Source: a bacterium 1xD42-87
Lineage (GTDB): Bacteria > Bacillota > Clostridia > Lachnospirales > Lachnospiraceae
Assembly (NCBI GenBank): GCA_003611805.1
Contig: RAYM01000011.1
Span: 186,001-250,000 of the forward strand
Length of the DNA: 64,000 bases
Direction: 5' to 3'
Shown here: positions 50,128 to 58,568 of the stretch, in pieces
Layout: every line of letters starts with the position of its first letter
How positions within the stretch are numbered: the stretch's first letter is position 1
The notes under the pieces: generated by a model
The model's database searches: none
The model's input: only the letters and a program-made list of their open reading frames with translations
Told to the model about the DNA's origin: nothing
Program-made: the position numbers and the translations under genes

Positions 50128-50361
50128 TTATTCGCCGCGTTCGCGATAGTCCTCCGTGCTGTTATATTTTGTGACATAGGTTTGATAGCCGCTGTGCCTG
50201 TCGCGCAGCTCCCTGCGGGTTTTCACACGGTCGTAAGAGGCATGGAAATCCCTGACAGAGTTTAACTGCGAAGACTGTTTTTTCCTCTTTTTTGTCGTGT
50301 GGCGCATGTAAAAGAAGATGAGAACGGCAATCAGGATAGTAAAGATAATCACACTGATCAT
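50128..50361 (-). CDS. Small single-pass membrane protein, 77 aa
   Basis: 77 residues: a membrane segment at 2-18 (MISVIIFTILIAVLIFFYM) followed by a strongly basic, Tyr-rich cytoplasmic-type tail (HTTKKRKKQSS ... DYRERGE). No recognised domain. Its start overlaps the stop of the AI-2E family gene by 4 bases, so the two are co-transcribed. Confidence 0.75.
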   Translation of the reverse strand: MISVIIFTILIAVLIFFYMRHTTKKRKKQSSQLNSVRDFHASYDRVKTRRELRDRHSGYQTYVTKYNSTEDYRERGE

Positions 50362-51698
50362 TTTTTTCTCACCTGACTTTCCGCGGAACCGTCGTCTTTG
50401 TCATTCTTCTTCAAACCGGCGGTTTTCATTTTGCTGGACGACTTTTTTTTCACAGGCGGCACATATTCCGTGAACGCCATGGATTCCTCAATCCGTCCGA
50501 CTGTCATATAGGGACCGAGATCCGTCGGCAGACTCTTCTTATGCAGCACTTTGTTCACCAGGGACTTGACGCCCGCATAGAATACGGCGAAGATCGGTAC
50601 ACCCACAATCATGCCGAGGACGCCGAACAGACCGCCGAATATGGTAATCGAGAAGATAACCCAGAAGCCGGAAAGCCCCGTGGAGTCACCGAGAATCTTC
50701 GGACCGAGGATATTGCCGTCGAACTGCTGGAGAACGATAATCAGGATGCCGAAGTAGAGCGCCTGTCTGGGATCCACCATCAGCACGAGGAGGGCGCTTG
50801 GAATACCGCCGATCCACGGACCGAAGAATGGGATTACGTTGGTCACGCCGATAATCACGCTTACCAGAATTGCGTAAGGCGTGCCTATGATACTTGTACA
50901 GATAAAGCAGATAATGCCTATGATAATGGAGTCCACAATCTTGCCGCCGAGGAAACCGATAAACGTGCCATGGATAAAGCGGAAATTGGAGACGATCTCA
51001 TTGCCTGCCTTGCGGTCAAACAGGGCGTAGACGATCTTTTTCGCCTGCCCGGCAAATTTCTCTTTGCTCCCCAGCAGGTATACGGAGATGATAAAGCCGA
51101 TCACAAGGTTCCAGAGTGCCTTAAACACGCCGAGCACACTTAAGGAGACGGTTTTTAAGACTTCGTTGATGTGGGGCAAAAGATTGGTGTTCACATACTC
51201 CATCATCTTTGAGGAATACTGGTTGATCAGCGCGTCCACGGTAGCCTCCAGGTCCGGATTGTCTTTCAGTAAAAGAAGAGCCCAGTTCGAGAGGTTGTTG
51301 ACGTAAATGGGGAACTGGAAAATAATGCTCTGTATGCTGCGGACCACTTCCGGCAGGATCAGCGCAAAGAGTTCATATAATACCAGAATAACGACAACCA
51401 GCGTGGCAAGAATGGAGCAGGCACGCATACGTTTTTTTACCTTCGGGGTTATTTCAATGCCTGTTTTTTTGTAGAGCGGTTTCATAATTTTATTTTCAAT
51501 GGCGTTTAAGATCGGCGTAAACAGGTAGGCAAGCACAAAACCGTCGATGATCGGCATGGCGATGGTGATGAAGCGGTCAAGCCCGCCCATGAAGTTGGAG
51601 CGGTGGAAGAGGATGTAGTAAAAGAGAATCGCTCCCGCCAGAGCGAGAAATCCCGTGATCCCCCAATATAAGTATTTTTTGTCGAATTTGAATTTCAT
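50358..51698 (-). CDS. AI-2E family transporter (PerM/YdiK-like)
   Basis: 446 residues, seven to eight membrane segments, PF01594 family. Members include TqsA and Na+/H+ antiporter-like proteins, so the substrate is not predictable. Conserved region: IGTPYAILVSVIIGVTNVIP, FFGPWIGGIPSALL, DGNILGPKILGDSTGLSGFWV. On the minus strand GAAAGG precedes the ATG at 51698 by 8 bases; a longer frame to 51740 lacks an SD. The C-terminal tail is Lys/Ser-rich and cytoplasmic. Confidence 0.92.
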   Translation of the reverse strand: MKFKFDKKYLYWGITGFLALAGAILFYYILFHRSNFMGGLDRFITIAMPIIDGFVLAYLFTPILNAIENKIMKPLYKKTGIEITPKVKKRMRACSILATLVVVILVLYELFALILPEVVRSIQSIIFQFPIYVNNLSNWALLLLKDNPDLEATVDALINQYSSKMMEYVNTNLLPHINEVLKTVSLSVLGVFKALWNLVIGFIISVYLLGSKEKFAGQAKKIVYALFDRKAGNEIVSNFRFIHGTFIGFLGGKIVDSIIIGIICFICTSIIGTPYAILVSVIIGVTNVIPFFGPWIGGIPSALLVLMVDPRQALYFGILIIVLQQFDGNILGPKILGDSTGLSGFWVIFSITIFGGLFGVLGMIVGVPIFAVFYAGVKSLVNKVLHKKSLPTDLGPYMTVGRIEESMAFTEYVPPVKKKSSSKMKTAGLKKNDKDDGSAESQVRKK

Positions 51699-51787
51699 AT
51701 GCAGAGCCTTTCTGATAAAAGATAAATATGGATAAAACAATATATAAGTTTATTATAGCAATTTGGAAACAGGGACACAAGTTGCAA

Positions 51788-51816
51788 TTGCGAAAAGAAC
51801 AAATATTCTGTATAAT
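51788..51816 (+). promoter_or_regulatory. Sigma-A promoter of the TtcA-like gene
   Basis: TTGCGA (51788-51793), 17 bases, TATAAT (51811-51816), 40 bases before the ATG at 51856. Confidence 0.75.
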
Positions 51817-51855
51817 GTAGAAGTCGCAAAGAACCAGAAAAGGAAAATATTTAGT

Positions 51856-52599
51856 ATGAAGTTACAGCAAGTACTCAGTCTTACGAGAAAGGCTGTGGAC
51901 GATTATCAGATGATTGAGGCAGGCGATCACATTGCGGTCGGCATTTCCGGCGGAAAGGACAGCCTGACCCTGCTCTATGCCCTGCAGGGACTGCGCCGGT
52001 TTTATCCGGCGGCGTTTACGCTCAGTGCGGTGACAGTGGATCTTGGTTTCGGGAATCTGGATTTATCCGAAATAGAGAAACTGTGCCGGGAACTGGACGT
52101 TCCGTATCATATTGTGAAAACCGATATTGGAAAAATTGTCTTTGAGGACAGAAAGGAGTCCAATCCCTGTTCCCTGTGCGCGAAGATGCGCAAGGGCGCA
52201 TTAAACGACGCCATGAAAGCCATCGGCTGCAATAAGGTGGCGTATGCGCACCACAAGGACGATGTGGTGGAAACCATGATGATGTCGTTAATTTATGAGG
52301 GCAGATTTCACACCTTCCGTCCGGTGACTTATCTGGACCGCACGGAAATTACCGTGATCCGCCCGCTCATCTATATGAACGAGGCGGATGTAGTTGGTTT
52401 TGTGCGAAAAAACAAAGTTCCCGTGGTAAAAAGCCCCTGCCCGGCGGACGGGCACACCAAGCGTGAGACCGTAAAAAATCTGGTACAGCAGATCAATAAG
52501 GAGGCGCCGGGTGTGAAAGAGCGCATGTTTACGGCGATTCTGGGAGGAAATATCGATGGCTGGGAGAAGCCGGAAAAGCGTGCAAAAACTGAGCCGTAA
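51856..52599 (+). CDS. TtcA family tRNA thiolation-type ATPase
   Basis: 247 residues. TtcA uses ATP and an Fe-S cluster to thiolate C32 of tRNA. The PP-loop is GISGGKDSLTLL. The CxxC is PCSLCAKMRKGAL, and a third Cys in KSPCPADGHTKR could complete the cluster site. HHKDDVVETMMM is also conserved. The clostridial subfamily is shorter than E. coli TtcA and its exact target is not proven. The SD is weak. It has its own promoter and is followed by the recombinase gene. Confidence 0.85.
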   Translation: MKLQQVLSLTRKAVDDYQMIEAGDHIAVGISGGKDSLTLLYALQGLRRFYPAAFTLSAVTVDLGFGNLDLSEIEKLCRELDVPYHIVKTDIGKIVFEDRKESNPCSLCAKMRKGALNDAMKAIGCNKVAYAHHKDDVVETMMMSLIYEGRFHTFRPVTYLDRTEITVIRPLIYMNEADVVGFVRKNKVPVVKSPCPADGHTKRETVKNLVQQINKEAPGVKERMFTAILGGNIDGWEKPEKRAKTEP

Positions 52600-52693
52600 A
52601 CGGATGATATGATTTTAGACTTGTAAACGACCTATAAAGTTGAATATTTGGCAAAACAAAATGGATCAATGAAACAGGGAAATGGAGATAAAG

Positions 52694-53761
52694 ATGGCGG
52701 GAAAAAACCGAACTTACCATGAAAAGAGAGATACCGAGTATGTCCTGCAGCTCCGCGGGCTGCTGGAGGAGCTGCCCCCCTATGCGCGGGACTATTTCCG
52801 GGCGATTGAGCAGAAGTCAAGCGCGAAGACAAGGATATCTTACGCCTATGATTTTCAGGTGTTTCTGCGCTTTTTGATTGAGAAAAACCCGGCTCTGAAA
52901 GACAAAAGTATGAGGGAAATTACGTTTGACGACCTGAACGCGCTGACTGCGCTCGACATAGAGGAATATCAGGAATATCTGAAATATTATGAGTCGGAAA
53001 GCGGGGAACAGAAAAACGGGGCGAACAGCATTGCCAGAAAAATGTCGTCCCTGCGCAGCATGTTTGACTATTTTTTCAAAAAGGAACTGCTGGCAAAGAA
53101 TGTGGCGATGCAGGTGGACATGCCGAAGATTCACGAGAAGGCAATCATCCATCTGGAACCCGACGAGGTGGCAATTTTTCTGGACAGTCTGGACACCTAT
53201 GAGAAGGAGCTGACGGGGAAGAAAAAGGATTTTTTCTTAAAGACCAAAGTGCGGGATATCGCCATCGTCACCCTGTTTCTGGGAACCGGCATCCGTGTTT
53301 CGGAGTGTGTAGGGCTTGATTTAAACGATGTGAATTTCCGTGAAAACAGCATCCGCATTATCCGAAAAGGCGGCAACGAGGCAGTTCTCTATTTCGGCGA
53401 AGAGGTGGAAAAGGCGCTGTTTGATTACATAGAGGGACCCCGCGCCGCGATAGCCGCACAGGCGCTTCCCGGGGAAGAAAACGCATTATTTTTCTCTTTG
53501 CAGAAAAAGAGGATCAGCGTGCACGCGGTGGAGAATCTGGTGGAAAAGTACGCGAGAGAATTTGTGCCCCAGAAAAAGATCACGCCCCATAAGCTGCGCT
53601 CCACCTTCGGCACGTCCCTGTATCAGGAGACGGAGGATATCTATCTGGTGGCGGATGTGCTGGGACACTCGGATGTGGGGACGACCAGAAAACACTACGC
53701 GGCGATCAAGGACCAGAACCGGCGGAAGGCGGCGCGCACCATTAAACTGCGGGACAGTTGA
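52694..53761 (+). CDS. Tyrosine site-specific recombinase (XerC/D-like)
   Basis: 355 residues. An N-terminal SAM-like core-binding domain (about 20-120) and catalytic domain with the full set: Arg in LGTGIRVSECVGL, Lys in IRKGGNEA, HKLR (TPHKLRSTF), GHSDVGTTRKHY with the nucleophilic Tyr. No phage or transposon genes are near, so a chromosome-dimer or house-keeping recombinase is more likely than an integrase. It is somewhat longer than XerC/D. GGAG 6 bases before the ATG at 52694 favours it over 52682. Confidence 0.9.
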   Translation: MAGKNRTYHEKRDTEYVLQLRGLLEELPPYARDYFRAIEQKSSAKTRISYAYDFQVFLRFLIEKNPALKDKSMREITFDDLNALTALDIEEYQEYLKYYESESGEQKNGANSIARKMSSLRSMFDYFFKKELLAKNVAMQVDMPKIHEKAIIHLEPDEVAIFLDSLDTYEKELTGKKKDFFLKTKVRDIAIVTLFLGTGIRVSECVGLDLNDVNFRENSIRIIRKGGNEAVLYFGEEVEKALFDYIEGPRAAIAAQALPGEENALFFSLQKKRISVHAVENLVEKYAREFVPQKKITPHKLRSTFGTSLYQETEDIYLVADVLGHSDVGTTRKHYAAIKDQNRRKAARTIKLRDS

Positions 53762-53865
53762 GGTACAACAAATCAATGTAAATATGGGCGAAGCCCTGTA
53801 TGGATGTGGCTTACGGCGAATTTTCATGCGAAAGGGAAACGGCTGGCGCTGTTTTGGAGAAGCGG

Positions 53866-54618
53866 ATGATACAGGAAAATGTACAGACGGAGCGGTTTTT
53901 TCCCGCTTTGCTGGAGGAATTTGTCACCCCCGTTTTTTTAGAGGGCGTGCGCAGAAAATTTCATTTTGATGGGGGTCAGCTTGCGGAAATCAGGGAAGTG
54001 GCGGAGGAAATGCTGCCTGTGCTTCAAAAAGAAGCCTTCTGGGCGAGGGCGGTCTATCCGTCGGAAAATTTAAGTCATGTAGAAACCTCTGGCATAAACG
54101 AGGACGGTGCACAGCCGGCTATGTTATATGCTGCGTATGAAAAGGCGGCAATATCCCTCGGGCATGGCGTGGATCTTTTGCAGGAGAATTACAGTGAAAA
54201 AGGGCGGCTTCTGCAAAGTTATATTGTTGAGGCACTGGCGGGCGAACTGCTGATGCGGGGGTATGACGCCTATAACAGATATGTTGCGGCATATACGGAC
54301 AGGCATGTGGCGCGGTATCATTTTCCGGGCAGCGAGGAGGCGTTTCCCCTGGGAATGCTGCCGGAGCTGTTAAAAGACCTCACGCAGGAGATCACATGCA
54401 ATGCGGCTTTCTGTATGGTTCCGAAAAAGAGTGTGGTATTTATCTCAGAGCTGACACAGGATGAAAGTGTGCGCTGTCAGGGGATCTGTGTCGGGTGCGG
54501 GAATGCGGCATGTCCGAACCGGGTCGATGAGAATCCTCTCATCAGAAGAAGGGTGGCGGACATGCCTTTGACCTACGGGTACAGCAGAATTTTTGGGATT
54601 TACAACGAATTGTTGTAG
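53866..54618 (+). CDS. MetH activation-domain-like protein
   Basis: About 250 residues. The middle ISLGHGVDLLQENYSEKGRL and YIVEALAGELL and the C-terminal HFPGSEEAFPL, CMVPKKSVVFISEL recall the activation domain of B12-dependent methionine synthase (LG-GVD, SPGY-PL, P-KSVS). A terminal CQGICVGCGNAACPNR carries four cysteines, as in short clostridial stand-alone versions. It could reactivate or bind a corrinoid methyltransferase. Its position directly before the cobalamin riboswitch operon fits. GGAG at 53856-53859 supports the ATG at 53866 rather than 53800. No methionine synthase gene is in the window. Confidence 0.55.
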   Translation: MIQENVQTERFFPALLEEFVTPVFLEGVRRKFHFDGGQLAEIREVAEEMLPVLQKEAFWARAVYPSENLSHVETSGINEDGAQPAMLYAAYEKAAISLGHGVDLLQENYSEKGRLLQSYIVEALAGELLMRGYDAYNRYVAAYTDRHVARYHFPGSEEAFPLGMLPELLKDLTQEITCNAAFCMVPKKSVVFISELTQDESVRCQGICVGCGNAACPNRVDENPLIRRRVADMPLTYGYSRIFGIYNELL

Positions 54619-54682
54619 CTCGTACGGAATCATTATAAATGAGTGCGCAATCTGGCGTGAGTGTGAATTTCGATTGCGGATG

Positions 54683-54710
54683 TTGACATCCCGAAAATAT
54701 GTGGTATACT
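54683..54710 (+). promoter_or_regulatory. Strong sigma-A promoter of the cobalamin operon
   Basis: TTGACA (54683-54688), 16 bases, TATACT (54705-54710). Transcription would start near 54717, at the riboswitch 5' end. Confidence 0.8.
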
Positions 54711-54716
54711 TTGGAC

Positions 54717-54965
54717 AATTACATAGATAGCATTCAGGTGTCAAACCAATGCGCAGGGCATTGGTTTTGGTGAAAAGGGAAACAGGTGAAAATCCTGTAC
54801 GAACTCGTCACCGTAATTAGAGAGCCGAAGCCGCTATATCACTGGGAAACCGGGAAGATGGCAGAGGCGATGGTTGTGAAACCGAGATCTATAAGCCGGG
54901 AGACCTGCCTGTATGCTGTACGGAAACTTTTGTTTCAAGCCACGAGTAATTGGTTGTACGTTTTG
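54717..54965 (+). promoter_or_regulatory. Cobalamin (B12) riboswitch aptamer
   Basis: The conserved core is readable: GGTGAAAAGGGAAACAGGTG with AAATCCTGTACG, the B12 box AAGCCGGGAGACCTGCC near 54894-54910, and a closing GCCACGAGTAATTGG end. The region between forms the usual multi-helix junction, including CCAATGC/GCATTGG. It precedes cbiK, an ABC importer and cob genes, so adenosylcobalamin would switch the operon off. Confidence 0.93.
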
Positions 54966-54970
54966 ATCTT

Positions 54971-55055
54971 GTAAAAATGCCGGATGGCGTTTTACAGGCT
55001 TATTTTGTGTAGGAAACCTTTACCGTAGCGGACAGGCAGCGGTAGAGGTTTTTTT
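54971..55055 (+). terminator. Riboswitch expression platform with terminator
   Basis: A first hairpin GTAAAA-TGCC/GGC-TTTTAC (54971-54995) is followed by a strong terminator AACCTTTACCG (55015-55025) / CGGTAGAGGTT (55040-55050) and TTTTTTT. The remaining leader, 55056-55213, holds further hairpins, for example GTAGGG/CCCTAC around 55115-55140 and CCGCT/AGCGG near 55083, and a repeat fragment at 55169-55190. Confidence 0.82.
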
Positions 55056-55213
55056 ATGCGCAGCCCCATGCAGAGGTAGTATGCCGCTAAAGCGGCGCAT
55101 GGGACGCGCGGCGAGTAGGGGAAGAAGAATCTTCCCTACTTGGTTGCGCAGGCCCGAAACACGGCTTTGGCTCGTTGCTCGCAGGAATAAAACGAGAAGA
55201 GGAGACAGCAATT

Positions 55214-57262
55214 ATGAAAAAGAAACTAGTTATAATGGTACTTGGCGGCGTTATGGTCTGTTCCCTGATGCTTGCGGGCTGCGGCGGACAGGGGGAAGCC
55301 CCGGCGACCACGGAAAGCACTGTGCAGACGGAGGCGCCTGCGGCAACAGATGGGTCTGCAGAAGACGCAGGGGCAGCGGCAGAATCGGTCGCGGAAGAAA
55401 CCGTCAGTGATCAGGAAGCAGCGGATAACGTCGCCGCGCTGATCGATGCAATCTATGTGCAGGAGCGGACAGAGAATACCGACGAACAGTGCGCGCAGGC
55501 AAAGGCGGCGTGGGATGCGCTCACGGATGCCCAGAAGGAGCTGGTGGAGGGCGAGAACGCCGACCCGGATTATTTCGGCAGGGATACCGGCGATGCCTCG
55601 AAGGACGATCCGCGAAATCAGGACGGGATCGGGGAAAAGGAGATTCTGGTAGTCAGCTTCGGCACATCCTTCAATGACAGCCGCGTGGCGGATATCAGGG
55701 GGATCGAGGATGCGATACAGGAGGCAAACCCCGACTGGTCGGTGAGGAGGGCGTTTACGGCGCAGATTATCATCAACCATGTGCAGGCGCGGGATAATGA
55801 GTTTATTGACAACATGGATCAGGCGCTGGAGCGCGCCGTGAAAAACGGCGTCAAAAATCTGGTGGTACAGCCCACGCATCTGATGCACGGCGCGGAGTAT
55901 GACGAAATTGTGGAGGCGCTGGAAGCTTACCGGGATCAGTTTGAGACGGTAACGGTTGCGGAGCCCCTGCTCGGCGAAGTGGGAACGGATGCCACAGCGA
56001 TCAATGGGGACAAGGAAGCGGTCGCAAAGGAAATGACAAGCGAAGCATTAAAAGATGCCGGTTATGACACGCTGGATGCAGGCACGGAAGGACTGGAAGC
56101 GGCGAAAGCGGACGGTGTGGCGTTTGTGTTTTTAGGGCATGGCACCTTTCATACGGCAAAGGTATCTTACAGCCAGATGCAGACCCAGATGGACAGGCTT
56201 GGCTTTGACAACGTGTTCATCGGGACAGTGGAAGGCGACCCGGAAGAAACCGCCTGTGAAGAAGTAATGAACGCCATTGCGGAAGCCGGGTATCAGAAAG
56301 TCATCCTGCGCCCGCTGATGGTAGTGGCAGGCGACCATGCCAACAATGACATGGCGGGGGAGGAGGAAGATTCTTGGCGCAGCATCTTCAAGGCATCCGA
56401 CAAATTTGAGAGTGTGGAAGCACAGATTACCGGCATGGGTTCCATTCCGTCTATCCAGCAGATCTATGCACAGCATACAAGGGATGCGCTGGATTTGGCT
56501 GCTTTAGCAGATTTGGCAGGCGCAGGGGGCGGGCAGACCCAGAATCTGCAGGATGGCGTATACAGCGCAGACTTTAAGACGGACAGCAGTATGTTCCGTG
56601 TCAATGAGGCATGTGACGGGAAAGGGATGCTGACTGTAAAGAACGGGGAAATGGTGATACACATTTCCCTCGGCTCGAAAAAGATTGTAAACCTGTATCC
56701 GGGGCTGGCGGCGGATGCCCAAAAAGACGGCGCGGCATTACTTGAACCGACGGAGGATACCGTTACCTACAGCGATGGCATGACGGAAGAAGTTTACGGC
56801 TTTGACGTGCCTGTCCCGGCTCTGGACACGGCGTTTGACCTGGCGCTGATCGGCACAAAGGGAAAGTGGTACGACCATAAGGTCAGCGTTTCAGGCGCCG
56901 AGTCGGCGGATGGCGGTGCGCAGACGGCGAAGACGGATGTCCTGGAGGACGGTTCCTACAGCGTGGAGATTGCCTTTGAGGGCGGCAGCGGAAAGGCGCA
57001 GATCCTGTCCCCTGTAACCGTCAATGTCACAGGGGGAAACGCAACCGCAACGGCACGGTGGAATAGCCCGAATTACGACTATATGCTGGTGGACGGGAAA
57101 AAATATCTGCCTGTAAATAAAGAGGGGGATTCCGTATTTGAGATTCCCGTACTCTGTTTTGACAAGCCGATGCAGGTAGTCGGGGACACCGTGGCGATGA
57201 GCAAGCCGCACGAGGTGACATATGAGATTACGTTTCGGTCGGAGACGATAAAGAAACAGTAA
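55214..57262 (+). CDS. cbiK: Lipoprotein CbiK-type cobalt chelatase fused to two C-terminal modules
   Basis: 682 residues. A lipobox LMLAGC puts the lipidated Cys at 23, so it is a surface protein. Residues 65-120 are an Ala/Glu-rich helical spacer (AAWDALTDAQKELV). Residues 141-420 are a class II chelatase of the CbiK family, which inserts cobalt into sirohydrochlorin: VVSFGTSFNDSR, QPTHLMHGAEYD, GHGTFHTA (His309, His313) and VAGDHANNDMAGEEEDSW (His375). Two further modules follow, about 445-560 and 576-675, the second with WNSPNYDYMLVDG. An exported CbiK is known in Desulfovibrio and binds heme. The modules could bind a tetrapyrrole, which is inference. Under the B12 riboswitch, first gene of the operon. 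Confidence 0.88.
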   Translation: MKKKLVIMVLGGVMVCSLMLAGCGGQGEAPATTESTVQTEAPAATDGSAEDAGAAAESVAEETVSDQEAADNVAALIDAIYVQERTENTDEQCAQAKAAWDALTDAQKELVEGENADPDYFGRDTGDASKDDPRNQDGIGEKEILVVSFGTSFNDSRVADIRGIEDAIQEANPDWSVRRAFTAQIIINHVQARDNEFIDNMDQALERAVKNGVKNLVVQPTHLMHGAEYDEIVEALEAYRDQFETVTVAEPLLGEVGTDATAINGDKEAVAKEMTSEALKDAGYDTLDAGTEGLEAAKADGVAFVFLGHGTFHTAKVSYSQMQTQMDRLGFDNVFIGTVEGDPEETACEEVMNAIAEAGYQKVILRPLMVVAGDHANNDMAGEEEDSWRSIFKASDKFESVEAQITGMGSIPSIQQIYAQHTRDALDLAALADLAGAGGGQTQNLQDGVYSADFKTDSSMFRVNEACDGKGMLTVKNGEMVIHISLGSKKIVNLYPGLAADAQKDGAALLEPTEDTVTYSDGMTEEVYGFDVPVPALDTAFDLALIGTKGKWYDHKVSVSGAESADGGAQTAKTDVLEDGSYSVEIAFEGGSGKAQILSPVTVNVTGGNATATARWNSPNYDYMLVDGKKYLPVNKEGDSVFEIPVLCFDKPMQVVGDTVAMSKPHEVTYEITFRSETIKKQ

Positions 57263-57269
57263 GGGACAG

Positions 57270-58553
57270 ATGAAAGAAAAAATGAGTGTGATGTGTAGAA
57301 AAGAAGCATTATTGATCCTGTTACTTTTGGGAATGGTCGGACTGCATGGCTGCGGGGAAACTTCTTTCAATTCTGCGGATGTATCTGGTGAGAAACAAGA
57401 AACTTTGGTACAGGAAACAGTGGCGGGAACAGAGAATCAAGTCGAAGCGGATGGCCTGGAAACGAAGAGGGAACAGGCTGCGACGGATATGCCGGGCGCG
57501 GAGGCTGGGACCGCCGGGGCGCTTGTCCACGAAAGCAGCATGGCATTACAGTATGCCGAAAATTTCACGGTGGACTATTACAAGGGCGGGTATGTCCTGC
57601 TCACCACAACGACGGACGGCAGAAGATTTCTGATCGTTCCGGAAGACCGGGAAACGCCGCAGGATTTGGAGAAAGAAACCGTGGTGTTAAAGCGTCCCGT
57701 AAAAGACCTTTATTTGGTGGCGTCCTCGGCGATGGATATGTTCCGTGCGCTGGATGGAATGGACAGTATTTCCTTTTCCGGTCAGAAGGAGGACGGCTGG
57801 TACATCGAGGAAGCGAGGGACGCCATGAGGAGAGGCGGCCTGCTCTACGCCGGCAAATACAATATGCCGGATTATGAGATGATTGTCTCCGGAGGATGTA
57901 CGCTTGCCATAGAAAACATGATGATATCCCATTCGCCGGAGGTCATGGAAAAGCTGGAAGAGTTCAGGATTCCCGTGATGATTGAATATTCCAGCTATGA
58001 GCCGCATCCGCTTGGCAGGGTGGAGTGGATCAAATTCTACGGGGCGCTGCTTGGCAGGGAGGAGGAAGCGGAACGGATCTTTTCGGAGCAGGCGGCTATT
58101 TTTGACCGGGTGACGGAGGACGTGGAGACCGAAAAGACGGCAGCCTTCTTTTTTGTCACGGCAAACGGTCTGATTCAGGTGCGCCAGTCGTCGGATTATA
58201 TTCCGAAAATGATAGAACTGGCGGGAGGAAAGTATGTTTTTGAGAATCTGGGGGATCCCGGAACGAGACGGTCAACCATGAACATACAGGTAGAAGAGTT
58301 CTATGCCGCCGCAAAGGACGCGGACTTTTTGATTTACAACAGTTCCATCGACGGCGGCGTCTCAGACATGGAGGAGCTGTTGGATAAATGTGAACTGCTG
58401 GCGGATTTTAAGGCGGTGAAGGAGGGAAATGTCTGGTGCACGACAAACGATATGTACCAGCAGTCGCTTTCTATCGGTTATCTGACAGAGGATATCCATG
58501 GTATGTTTTTGGGGAAAACGGAGGGAATGCACTATCTCTTCCAATTGAAATAG
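57270..58553 (+). CDS. ABC transporter substrate-binding lipoprotein (BtuF/FepB-like)
   Basis: 427 residues. A signal sequence with lipobox GLHGC is followed by a Glu/Thr-rich linker and a two-lobed binding protein of the BtuF/FhuD class: VYLVASSAMDMFRAL-type start (DLYLVASSAMDM), KYNMPDYEMIVSGGC, MIEYSSYEPHPLGR, FLIYNSSIDGGV and NVWCTTNDMYQQS. It gives specificity to the permease and ATPase encoded next; B12 control suggests a corrinoid or precursor. The gap to cbiK is 7 bases. An in-frame ATG at 57282 is an alternative start. Confidence 0.88.
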   Translation: MKEKMSVMCRKEALLILLLLGMVGLHGCGETSFNSADVSGEKQETLVQETVAGTENQVEADGLETKREQAATDMPGAEAGTAGALVHESSMALQYAENFTVDYYKGGYVLLTTTTDGRRFLIVPEDRETPQDLEKETVVLKRPVKDLYLVASSAMDMFRALDGMDSISFSGQKEDGWYIEEARDAMRRGGLLYAGKYNMPDYEMIVSGGCTLAIENMMISHSPEVMEKLEEFRIPVMIEYSSYEPHPLGRVEWIKFYGALLGREEEAERIFSEQAAIFDRVTEDVETEKTAAFFFVTANGLIQVRQSSDYIPKMIELAGGKYVFENLGDPGTRRSTMNIQVEEFYAAAKDADFLIYNSSIDGGVSDMEELLDKCELLADFKAVKEGNVWCTTNDMYQQSLSIGYLTEDIHGMFLGKTEGMHYLFQLK

Positions 58554-58568
58554 TGTTGGAGTCAGGCT

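Noticed and set aside
52694-53761. Phage or integrative-element integrase
   Set aside because: No att-like tRNA, excisionase, relaxase or phage genes are nearby; neighbours are housekeeping genes.
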